DNA of 5,615 nucleotides from NCBI GenBank assembly GCA_050011095.1, contig JBEKJU010000253.1, forward strand, positions 1 through 5,615, in the 5' to 3' direction. Under the pieces are notes generated by a model that made no database searches, was not told the DNA's origin, and saw only the letters and a list, made by a program, of their open reading frames with translations. Position numbers and translations under genes: made by a program. This document shows, one piece after another, positions 1 to 5,615 of this stretch (position 1 is its first letter; every line of letters starts with the position of its first letter). Source of the stretch: JBEKJU01 sp050011095 (GTDB taxonomy: Bacteria; Desulfobacterota; Syntrophorhabdia; Syntrophorhabdales; WCHB1-27).

Positions 1-71
1 ATGCCGAGTATGACGAGTATCGATGCCACCACCGGAACAATGAACCTCCATTTCATTGAATCGCTTTTCAT
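1..71 (-). CDS. N-terminus of an unidentified membrane or secreted protein (cut by left edge)
   Basis: Only the first 23 codons are in the window, reading MKSDSMKWRFIVPVVASILV and then ILG before the edge. A short polar/basic start (K2, K7, R9) is followed by an uninterrupted hydrophobic run (about residues 10-22), the pattern of a signal peptide or an N-terminal membrane anchor. The ATG at 71 was chosen because AAGGAGG (81-87) lies 9 bases upstream. An in-frame ATG at 56 (MKWRF...) is the alternative start but has a poorer upstream site. It lies on the same strand as the efflux operon, about 465 bases beyond the transporter stop and beyond a candidate terminator, so it probably has its own promoter. 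Such a start is common to sensor kinases, periplasmic proteins and many others; the family cannot be named from this much sequence. Confidence 0.6.
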   Translation of the reverse strand, partial: MKSDSMKWRFIVPVVASILVILG

Positions 72-80
72 CTTCCTCCG

Positions 81-87
81 CCTCCTT
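81..87 (-). promoter_or_regulatory. Ribosome binding site of the left-edge gene
   Basis: AAGGAGG on the minus strand, a near-perfect anti-Shine-Dalgarno match, 9 bases before the ATG at 71. A second GGAGG (75-79) lies 3 bases before that ATG and is too close to be optimal. The site favours the start at 71 over the in-frame ATG at 56. Confidence 0.6.
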
Positions 88-101
88 ACGGTTATTCCCG
101 G

Positions 102-120
102 GCCTTCGCCTCTCGAAGGC
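102..120 (-). other. Perfect 7-bp hairpin in the leader of the left-edge gene
   Basis: GCCTTCG (102-108) and CGAAGGC (114-120) are exact reverse complements separated by 5 bases. In the minus-strand transcript this forms a GC-rich stem-loop ending 14 bases before the AAGGAGG site at 81-87. No T-run follows on either strand, so it is not an intrinsic terminator. It could stabilise the mRNA or affect ribosome access, or have no role; the sequence does not decide. Confidence 0.4.
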
Positions 121-303
121 GGCACGCGGCCTGCGAGGTTTGCCCATTCCCCTAACTTCCTAATTCACTACCCGTCCCATAATCCTCCCGACGCATTCCC
201 TTCGCCTTCAGTTTCCTTACAGGCCGGAGAGTATGTTGTCCCCGTCTTTGCCCCGAGGGCCTTTTGCGCTCCCTCTCCTATCCTTTTCGGCAGCCTTGAC
301 CAT

Positions 304-409
304 CCCGTAGTATTATCGGTGCACGCCTTATTTCTATAAGTGTGATAGTTTTTTTCCCGTAGTATTCTCGGTGCAAGAGTGCACTTCCATAAGTGCAGGA
401 TGAATTTTT
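304..409. repeat. Two tandem copies of a 52-54 base repeat
   Basis: Copy 1 is 304-355 and copy 2 is 356-409. Each opens with CCCGTAGTATT, one variable base and TCGGTGCA (19 of 20 identical: 304-323 and 356-375). An 8-9 base divergent spacer follows, then TTC(T/C)ATAAGTG (10 of 11 identical: 332-342 and 385-395), a second variable stretch and a T-run (349-355 and 405-409). CCCG recurs at 410-413, as though a third copy had begun and decayed. Conserved blocks separated by diverged spacers suggest selection on the blocks, as in duplicated protein-binding sites or promoter elements, though a simple old duplication is possible. On the minus strand, copy 1 contains GATAAT (312-317) with TTATAG (334-339) 16 bases upstream, a weak sigma70-like pair; copy 2 has GAGAAT at the same place. 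Confidence 0.8.
380..397. promoter_or_regulatory. Palindrome within repeat copy 2, possible operator
   Basis: TGCACTT (380-386) and AAGTGCA (391-397) are exact reverse complements around the 4-base centre CCAT, giving an 18-base dyad such as a dimeric DNA-binding regulator would recognise. Copy 1 keeps the right half (ATAAGTG) but not the left half; it has instead a shorter dyad, CTTAT (327-331) and ATAAG (336-340), also with a 4-base centre. No known operator consensus was recognised. An operator role is inference. Confidence 0.3.
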
Positions 410-462
410 CCCGAAAATCGCCCGATGGTAACGATCAGAGAGGTGCGGATGGGAGGGCTGTG

Positions 463-499
463 AAAAAGTGCGGATCAGCCCGAAGTTCCGGGTCCTGAT
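463..499 (-). terminator. Candidate rho-independent terminator after the transporter gene
   Basis: On the minus strand, ATCAG (499-495), a 2-base bulge, CCCG (492-489), a 6-base loop, CGGG (482-479) and CTGAT (478-474) form a 9-bp stem. Six bases later comes TTTTT (467-463). It lies about 40 bases after the transporter stop, where the operon would be expected to end. The bulge and the gap before the short T-run make it weaker than a classical terminator. Confidence 0.45.
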
Positions 500-536
500 G
501 AGAACGACCGGGCCGGTGAAAAATCACTGTGTCATG

Positions 537-3500
537 TCATGGGCTTATTTTCCTGAACTCTCTTCCCCTCCACAACATGTAGATGGCGGGATAGATGACG
601 AGTTCCAGAATGGTGGAGGTGACGACGCCGCCCACCATGGGGGCGGCGATCCTTTTCATTATGTCCGACCCCGCGCCGTGGCTGAACATGACAGGGATAA
701 GACCGGCGAGGATCACGCCCACCGTCATGATCTTGGGGCGTATCCTCTTCACGGCCCCGTGCATGATCGCCTCCTTGAGTTCCGTAATGGATGTCAGCTT
801 GCCCTTCCGTCGCCATTCGGCATGGGCGAGCTCCAGGTAGAGGAGCATGACCACGCCCGTTTCCGCATCGAGACCGGCGAGGGCTATAATTCCCACCCAC
901 ACGGCGATGCTCATGTTGTAGCCGAGCAAATAGAGGAACCAGAACGAGCCGACCAGCGAGAAGGGCACGGCAAGGAGCACGATGATCGTCTTTGTCACGG
1001 ACTTGGTGTTGAAAAAGATGAGAATGAAGATGATGAGGAGGGTAAGGGGTATGACGAGCTTCAAACGCTCCTCGGTTTTTACCAGGTATTCATACTCCCC
1101 GCTCCATTCCAGGCGGTATCCCTCCGGGATCTTCAGCGACGCAACGCTCTTCTTCGCGTCGTTCACGAAGCCGCCGACGTCCCTGCCCGAGAAGTCCACG
1201 TAGACGTAAGCCGAAAGAAGGCCTTCCTCGCTCTTGATGCTTGTCGGTCCCCGGACAACTTTGATATCGGCGATCTGCGCCAAGGGCACGCGGCCCGATT
1301 GGGGATTGACGGGGCCCGCCTGCGGCGGCGCGCCACCGCCTCCGGCGCCCATGCCGCCGATGGCGCTTTGCTGCGCGCCCCCCATGGATGGAAGGGGCAC
1401 AAGCACCCTTTTCAGCTGGTCGATGTCGCCCCGTAACTCCCTCGCATAGCGGACGTTCACGGGGTAACGCTCCCTGCCCTCGATGGTTGTCGTCAGGTTC
1501 ATGCCGCCTATGGCCGACTCGATCACCTCCTGGACGTCTTCGACTGAGAGGCCGTACCGGGCAGCCTCCTCGCGTTTTACGTCGATGTCGAGGAAATAGC
1601 CGGTGGTGACGCGTTCGGCATAAACGTTCCGCACTCCGGGAATCTGCTTCATATGGTGCTCGATCGCAAGGCCTATCCGCTCGATCTCGTTCAGGTTGGG
1701 CCCCAGCACCTTGATGCCGACAGGCGTCCTGATGCCGGTCGCGAGCATGTCAATCCGAGCCTTAATCGGCATGGTGAATGAATTGGAGACGCCGGGGATA
1801 GTGAGGGCGTCGTTCATCTCGTCCTTTAGCTTTTCCACGGTCATGCCCGGCCGCCACCGCGATTCGGGCTTCAGATTGATGATAGTCTCGAACATCTCAA
1901 GCGGCGCCGGGTCCGTTGCTGTTTCCGCCCGGCCTGCCTTCCCGAAGACGCTCTCCACTTCCGGTATCCCTTTGAGGATCTTGTCCTGCATTTTAAGAAG
2001 ATCAGTGGCTACCGAGACGGAAGCAGCAGGCGCGGTAACAGGCATATAGAAGAGGGTCCCTTCATAGAGAGGGGGTATGAACTCGGAGCCGAGCTTGGTA
2101 TAAGGGTATATGGAGACTATCAGTATAAGAATGGCGGCGACAATCACTGCAACCTTGAACCGGAGCGCAAAGCGCACAACCGGCTCGTAGACCCAGTGAA
2201 GAAAGCGGCTCACCGGGTTCCGCTCCTCGGACCGTATCTTGCCCCTGATGAAGAGCGTCATCAGGACGGGCGTCAGGGTGACAGCGAGAAAGGAGGAGAA
2301 GAGCATGGCGAAGGTCTTTGTGTAGGCCAGTGGCTTGAAGAGCCTGCCCGCCTGGGCCTGGAGCGTGAAGACGGGAAGGAAGCCCACGGTGATGACGAGG
2401 AGAGAGAAGAAGAGGGACGGACCCACCTCCTGGGCCGCGTGGATGATGACATCGGTCTTCTTTCCGGGCCTGCCCTGCTCCTCCCATTCCTCCAGCCTCT
2501 TATGGGCGTTCTCGACCATAATGATCGACGCGTCGACCATGGCGCCGATGGCGATGGCAATGCCTGAGAGGCTCATGATGTTGGAGGTGACGCCCATGTA
2601 GTACATGAGGATGAAGCTCATTATGATCGCGACGGGCAGGGTCAGGATGACGACGAGGGCGCTCGGCACGTGGAAGAGGAAGATGATGCAAACCACGCTC
2701 ACCGCGATGGCGAGCTTCACGATCTCCTCTTTGAGGGTCGAGATGGACCGTCTGATCAGGTCCGACCGGTCGTAGGTGGTCACGATCTTGACGCCCGGAG
2801 GGAGCGACGGCGCGATGTCCGTACGGATCTTCTCCTTGACCCGGTCGATCACATTTGCCACGTTCTCGCCGAAGCGGACGATGACGATGCCGCCCGCGAC
2901 CTCGCCCTTTCCGTCAAGCTCGGCGACACCCCGACGTATCTCGGGTCCGAGCTGGACGCTCGCCACATCCTTCAAGTAGATGGGCGTTCCTGACCCGTTC
3001 GTGCCCAGTGAGATGTTCTCGATATCCTGGATCTTCCTGATGTACCCCCGTCCCCGGACCATGTACTCCACACCGGAAAATTCGATGACCCTGCCTTCCA
3101 CGTCTAGGTTACTTCTCCGCACGGCCTCCATCACCTTGGTGATGGGGATGTTGTACCCTAGGAGGCGGTTGGGGTCGAGAGTGATCTGGTATTGCTTGAC
3201 GAAGCCGCCCACGCTCGCCACCTGGGAAACGCCCGGGACGCTTTCGAGGGCAAGCTTTAGGTTCCAGTCCTGGAGGGAGCGGAGTTGGGCGTTATCAAGT
3301 TGCCCTTTCGTATCGACGATCGCATACTGGAACCCCCAGCCGAGACTCGTCGCATCAGGGCCGAGGACGGGGTTGACGTCTGCGGGCAGCTTGTTCCGCA
3401 CCGCCTGGAGGTATTCGAGGATACGACTTCTCGCCCAGTAGATGTCCGTCCCCTCATCGAAAATCACGTAGATGAAGGAGCTTCCGAGGAACGAGAAGCC

Positions 3501-3749
3501 CCGGACCGCCTGCACCTTTGGCGCGGCAAGGAGGGTCGACGAGATGGGATAGGTGACCTGGTTCTCGACGAGGTCGGGGCTCCGGCCTCCCCACTCCGTG
3601 TAGATAATGACCTGTGTGTCGGAAAGGTCCGGGATGGCGTCAAGGGGAATGTTCTTGAGGGCATAGTAGCCCCACGCGAGGGCGAAAAAGACAAAGAGAA
3701 AGACAACGAACCTGTTCCTGGCGCTATATTCTATGATCCGCGCGATCAC
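537..3749 (-). CDS. cusA: CusA-type heavy-metal efflux RND transporter, Cu(I)/Ag(I)
   Basis: A 1070-residue inner-membrane RND pump that would drive proton-coupled export of monovalent metal through the adaptor and outer membrane channel. Segments run in the expected order: TM1 (about 14-31), periplasmic porter half, TM2-TM6 (about 343-500), TM7 (534-552), second porter half, TM8-TM12 (about 897-1058). TM4 carries the HME4 signature GIAIAIGAMVDAS...MVENAHK (396-417). M569, M619 and M668 match the three-Met site recalled for E. coli CusA (M573/M623/M672). R83, E563, D613, E621 and R665 of the metal funnel are also kept, while K678 is replaced by R674. D406, E963 and K1006 match the proton-relay triad. 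The start is GTG, overlapping the adaptor stop (GTGA), behind GGGAG at 6 bases. A Gly/Met/Gln/Pro-rich stretch at 788-819 is extra relative to E. coli CusA (1047 residues). The family is certain; the Cu/Ag specificity is strongly supported by residues but inferred. Confidence 0.95.
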   Translation of the reverse strand: MIARIIEYSARNRFVVFLFVFFALAWGYYALKNIPLDAIPDLSDTQVIIYTEWGGRSPDLVENQVTYPISSTLLAAPKVQAVRGFSFLGSSFIYVIFDEGTDIYWARSRILEYLQAVRNKLPADVNPVLGPDATSLGWGFQYAIVDTKGQLDNAQLRSLQDWNLKLALESVPGVSQVASVGGFVKQYQITLDPNRLLGYNIPITKVMEAVRRSNLDVEGRVIEFSGVEYMVRGRGYIRKIQDIENISLGTNGSGTPIYLKDVASVQLGPEIRRGVAELDGKGEVAGGIVIVRFGENVANVIDRVKEKIRTDIAPSLPPGVKIVTTYDRSDLIRRSISTLKEEIVKLAIAVSVVCIIFLFHVPSALVVILTLPVAIIMSFILMYYMGVTSNIMSLSGIAIAIGAMVDASIIMVENAHKRLEEWEEQGRPGKKTDVIIHAAQEVGPSLFFSLLVITVGFLPVFTLQAQAGRLFKPLAYTKTFAMLFSSFLAVTLTPVLMTLFIRGKIRSEERNPVSRFLHWVYEPVVRFALRFKVAVIVAAILILIVSIYPYTKLGSEFIPPLYEGTLFYMPVTAPAASVSVATDLLKMQDKILKGIPEVESVFGKAGRAETATDPAPLEMFETIINLKPESRWRPGMTVEKLKDEMNDALTIPGVSNSFTMPIKARIDMLATGIRTPVGIKVLGPNLNEIERIGLAIEHHMKQIPGVRNVYAERVTTGYFLDIDVKREEAARYGLSVEDVQEVIESAIGGMNLTTTIEGRERYPVNVRYARELRGDIDQLKRVLVPLPSMGGAQQSAIGGMGAGGGGAPPQAGPVNPQSGRVPLAQIADIKVVRGPTSIKSEEGLLSAYVYVDFSGRDVGGFVNDAKKSVASLKIPEGYRLEWSGEYEYLVKTEERLKLVIPLTLLIIFILIFFNTKSVTKTIIVLLAVPFSLVGSFWFLYLLGYNMSIAVWVGIIALAGLDAETGVVMLLYLELAHAEWRRKGKLTSITELKEAIMHGAVKRIRPKIMTVGVILAGLIPVMFSHGAGSDIMKRIAAPMVGGVVTSTILELVIYPAIYMLWRGREFRKISP

Positions 3750-5056
3750 TGCGTGCTCCCTTTCGATGCCTTTCTCGGCAACGGCTCGACCCCCTTCAGC
3801 TTGGCCTCCGAGTCGATGAGGAAATTCGCGGACGATGCGACCTTCTCCCCCGCGCTGAGCCCTGCGGTAACTTCGACGAGGCTGTCCGTCCGCACGCCCG
3901 TCACGACCTCACGGGGCTCGAAAATACCCTCCCCCCTATCAACGTAGACAACCTGTCTCACCCCGGTATTGATGACGGCATCGGTGGGGACCGCAAGCCT
4001 TCTGCCGAGGGCGATCTTCAGCTCCACGTTGGTGAACATCTGGGGCTTCAGCCTTCCCCCCTCGTTGGGAAGCGTGAAGCGGGCCTTTGCCGTCCTGGTC
4101 TCCCCCTGGAGCGTAGGATAGATATAATCTATCCTTGTCGTGAACTGCCGACCGGGGAAGTAGCTGAGCTGCACCACCGCCGTATCGCCGACCCTGACGA
4201 GGGGCATCTCATATTCGTAGATGTCGGCCGTGATCCAGACGGACGAGAGGTCGGCCACGTCGAAAAGGTCGGCCCCCGCCATAACGCGACTACCCTGGTT
4301 CACGTTCTTCTGCAGAACATAGCCGCTGTAAGGGCTATTAATGGTGAGCGTCCGGATCGGCCTTTCGCTCTCCTCGATCCGCTTGATCTGGCTGTCGCTG
4401 ATATCGAAGAGCTTCAGCCGCTGCCTGGCGGCCTCGACGAGCGACTGCGCGTCCCGGTCGATCATGGCGCGAATGTCCGGCGACCCGCTCAGCGGGTACC
4501 CCGCCCGGCCATCAGTCGTTGGCCCGGCGACCGCGCCCCCTTTCGCTCCGGCCCCTTTGGCCCATTTCACCACGTTGATGAATTCCTGCTGTGTTGCCCA
4601 TAGCTCAGGGCTGTATATGTCGGCGACGGGGTCGCCCTTCCGCACGAAGGTGCCGGTAAAGTTCACGTAGAGCTTCTCGACCCACCCCTCGATTTTCGTG
4701 GTGATTGTCTTTAACCTTCTTTGATCGTACTCGACGAGCCCCACCGTGCGGATCGTCTTCGTAAGGGGAAGTACCGCCGCCGCTATTGTCTTCACCCCTA
4801 TCATCCGCTGCTTCTCAGGCAATATCTCGACTGTGGGCGCCTCGGTTTGAGCCTCCTCGGCTGGCGCCTTTTGCGCCGACGGCTTCTCGGCGGCCATTCC
4901 GGGCATCCCCGCCATGGCGCCGGGCTTTTCCTGCTCTGCCGCAGCCGGCGCCGGCACGGGATTCGTCGGGTGTTTCGCCGGTTTCGAGAGATAAACGATG
5001 AATGCAAGGGCGACGATCAGGAAGGCAGCTATCGCGAGTGGCTTCCATCTCTTCAT
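3746..5056 (-). CDS. cusB: CusB-type periplasmic adaptor (membrane fusion protein)
   Basis: A 436-residue adaptor that would link the RND pump to the outer membrane channel. Residues 1-23 form a basic start plus hydrophobic segment (signal peptide or anchor); no lipobox cysteine is seen. An Ala/Pro/Glu-rich linker (about 26-75) contains GAMAGMPGM, placing M48, M51 and M54 three residues apart, comparable to the Cu/Ag-binding N-terminal methionines of E. coli CusB. The family core follows: EKQRMIGVKT (81-90), VGLVEYDQRRL (105-115), the lipoyl-like half EGWVEKLYVNFTGTFVRKGDPVADIYSPEL (123-152), a helical hairpin (about 153-232), the second lipoyl half SPYSGYVLQKNVNQGSRV (241-258), a beta-barrel (about 270-350) and a membrane-proximal domain to about 420. 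A Gly/Ala-rich loop sits in the hairpin (about 168-192). It overlaps the channel gene by ATGA and the transporter by GTGA. The length is slightly above E. coli CusB (407). Confidence 0.93.
   Translation of the reverse strand: MKRWKPLAIAAFLIVALAFIVYLSKPAKHPTNPVPAPAAAEQEKPGAMAGMPGMAAEKPSAQKAPAEEAQTEAPTVEILPEKQRMIGVKTIAAAVLPLTKTIRTVGLVEYDQRRLKTITTKIEGWVEKLYVNFTGTFVRKGDPVADIYSPELWATQQEFINVVKWAKGAGAKGGAVAGPTTDGRAGYPLSGSPDIRAMIDRDAQSLVEAARQRLKLFDISDSQIKRIEESERPIRTLTINSPYSGYVLQKNVNQGSRVMAGADLFDVADLSSVWITADIYEYEMPLVRVGDTAVVQLSYFPGRQFTTRIDYIYPTLQGETRTAKARFTLPNEGGRLKPQMFTNVELKIALGRRLAVPTDAVINTGVRQVVYVDRGEGIFEPREVVTGVRTDSLVEVTAGLSAGEKVASSANFLIDSEAKLKGVEPLPRKASKGSTQ
3756..3760 (-). promoter_or_regulatory. 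Ribosome binding site supporting the GTG start of the transporter
   Basis: GGGAG on the minus strand, 6 bases before the GTG at 3749, inside the last codons of the adaptor gene. It supports GTG as the true start; the protein then begins MIARIIEYSARNRF, colinear with the N-terminus of E. coli CusA. Confidence 0.6.
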
Positions 5057-5615
5057 CGTGTCTCTCCCCGTGGCCCATTTTTCGCGTCCTCCCCGGAGGG
5101 CTGCGGCCGGCTCAGGGCCGTCTCCCCGGTTCCCATGAGGGCGTGGAGCCTCGCTATGGCCTTCTCCCTCTCCACGAACTGGCTCCAGTAGGAGAGGTCA
5201 TAGTCGAGAAGGTTCTTGATCCTGGTGATGACGGTGAGGGCATCTATCTTTCCCGTCACGTAACTCGAAAAGGCGAGCTGGACGTCCTGGTTCGTCTTCG
5301 GGATCAGCCCCTCTTTGTAAAGCCTCATCAACCTGTCGGCCGCCTGTATCATGGAGCAGCCCTCCCTCACGCTTGAGGCGAGCATCAGTTCGGTCGCGTT
5401 GAGTTCCCGCCTGGCTTCCGACAGGTTGGCCTGCGCCTCGGCCAAGGCCTGTCTCTGCTTCGTCCTGTAAAAGATGGGGAGGTTGACGGTGACAGTGAGG
5501 TTCCACATGTCGGGCAAACCCATGGTCCGAGGGAAGTAGCTTGCGCCCACGGTGTAATCCGGATAATACTCCTTCTTCGCCAATTTTATCTTTGCCTCCG
5601 CCCCTTCCACCATCT
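5053..5615 (-). CDS. C-terminal half of a TolC/CusC-family outer membrane factor (cut by right edge)
   Basis: The last roughly 187 codons of an outer membrane channel protein, open to the right edge; the ATG at 5613 is internal and not the start. The fragment has the second outer-membrane-efflux repeat: a helix end AEAKIKLAKKEYYPDYTVGASYF, an outer-membrane beta segment (MWNLTVTVNLPIF), then the long periplasmic helix RTKQRQALAEAQANLSEA and its partner helices through SYWSQFVEREKAIARLHALMG. A polar tail of about 25 residues (TGETALSRPQPSGEDAK...) ends the protein. The family usually has about 400-480 residues, so more than half is outside the window, including any lipidated N-terminal cysteine. 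Its place directly before the adaptor gene (ATGA overlap) makes it the exit duct of this pump, the CusC/CzcC position; the exact subfamily cannot be settled from this fragment. Confidence 0.9.
   Translation of the reverse strand, partial: MVEGAEAKIKLAKKEYYPDYTVGASYFPRTMGLPDMWNLTVTVNLPIFYRTKQRQALAEAQANLSEARRELNATELMLASSVREGCSMIQAADRLMRLYKEGLIPKTNQDVQLAFSSYVTGKIDALTVITRIKNLLDYDLSYWSQFVEREKAIARLHALMGTGETALSRPQPSGEDAKNGPRGETR
5064..5069 (-). promoter_or_regulatory. Ribosome binding site of the adaptor gene
   Basis: GGGGAG on the minus strand, 7 bases before the ATG at 5056, within the end of the channel gene. It supports the ATG that overlaps the channel stop codon (ATGA) and so points to coupled translation. 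Confidence 0.6.

Larger units (their letters stand above)
72..536. other. Gene-poor intergenic region between the efflux operon and the left-edge gene
   Basis: No convincing gene is seen here on either strand. Working leftward, the region holds a candidate terminator just after the transporter stop (463-499), two short GTGCGGAT direct repeats (443-450 and 468-475), two tandem copies of a 52-54 base repeat (304-409), a purine-rich minus-strand stretch (about 125-300) and a hairpin before the ribosome binding site of the next gene. Small minus-strand frames at 217-303 (28 codons) and from 147 leftward are open but have poor ribosome binding sites and no recognisable protein character. A long leader or an untranslated regulatory region is the best reading. 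Confidence 0.6.

Noticed and set aside
1..147. Minus-strand frame from ATG at 147 (MGKPRRPRAAFERRR...) as the real left-edge gene
   Set aside because: It overlaps the MKSDSMKWRF frame in another phase. Its AGGGG site is only 2-3 bases from the ATG, and its visible end is less protein-like than the hydrophobic segment in the chosen frame. It cannot be fully excluded.
217..303. Minus-strand 28-codon frame MVKAAEKDRRGSAKG... directly after repeat copy 1
   Set aside because: There is no properly spaced ribosome binding site (GGG abuts the ATG) and no recognisable family; kept only as a possible leader peptide.
296..316. Plus-strand promoter TTGACC with TATTAT
   Set aside because: The spacing between the two hexamers is only 9 bases, and no plus-strand gene lies downstream.
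1..339. Plus-strand open frame of 112 codons at the left edge
   Set aside because: It is Pro/Ser/Phe-rich without domain character, runs through repeat copy 1, and opposes a better-supported minus-strand start with a strong ribosome binding site.
334..355. Plus-strand terminator (CTAT...ATAG followed by T7)
   Set aside because: The stem is only 4 bp and AT-rich, and no plus-strand gene precedes it.
304..413. Minimal CRISPR array
   Set aside because: There are only two copies, the similarity is split into two blocks within each unit, and the between-block lengths do not fit a repeat-spacer layout; no cas gene is present.
468..1436. Plus-strand open frame of 322 codons antisense to the transporter gene
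   Set aside because: It lies opposite a gene with unmistakable family sequence; its His/Asp/Gly-rich composition is typical of the shadow of a G+C-rich coding strand.
3285..3947. Plus-strand open frame of 220 codons across the transporter/adaptor junction
   Set aside because: It is antisense to two well-supported genes and the translated composition is that of a shadow frame with no recognisable domain.

Overview
This window carries the distal part of a heavy-metal efflux operon on the minus strand, read from right to left. In transcription order it holds the C-terminal half of a TolC/CusC-family outer membrane factor (5615 to 5053, cut by the right edge), a complete CusB-type periplasmic adaptor (5056 to 3746) and a complete CusA-type RND transporter (3749 to 537). 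Both junctions are 4-base stop/start overlaps (ATGA and GTGA), so the three proteins are almost certainly made from one mRNA with coupled translation. Together they would form a tripartite pump spanning both membranes.

The substrate is best called Cu(I)/Ag(I). The transporter carries the HME4-type TM4 signature (GIAIAIGAMVDAS...MVENAHK), the three-methionine periplasmic site of E. coli CusA (here M569, M619, M668) and most of the methionine relay. The adaptor has a short N-terminal methionine cluster (M48, M51, M54) that resembles the metal-capturing methionines of CusB. The transporter differs from E. coli CusA mainly by a Gly/Pro/Gln/Met-rich insertion of about 28 residues near residues 788-819.

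Downstream of the transporter there is a candidate rho-independent terminator (463-499). A stretch of about 465 bases without a convincing gene follows (72-536). It holds two tandem copies of a 52-54 base repeat (304-409), a short palindrome within the second copy, and a perfect 7-bp hairpin (102-120). At the left edge a second minus-strand gene begins at 71, behind a strong AAGGAGG ribosome binding site. Only its first 23 residues are visible and they look like a signal peptide or membrane anchor. The repeat and hairpin lie in what would be the promoter/leader region of that gene.

The organism is a Gram-negative bacterium (outer membrane factor, periplasmic adaptor) with a G+C-rich genome. 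The protein style would fit a deltaproteobacterium-like lineage (Desulfobacterota or similar), but that is an impression and not something the sequence proves. No transposase, tRNA, rRNA or CRISPR array was seen. The core of the window is a well-known type of system; the less explained part is the intergenic region 72-536.
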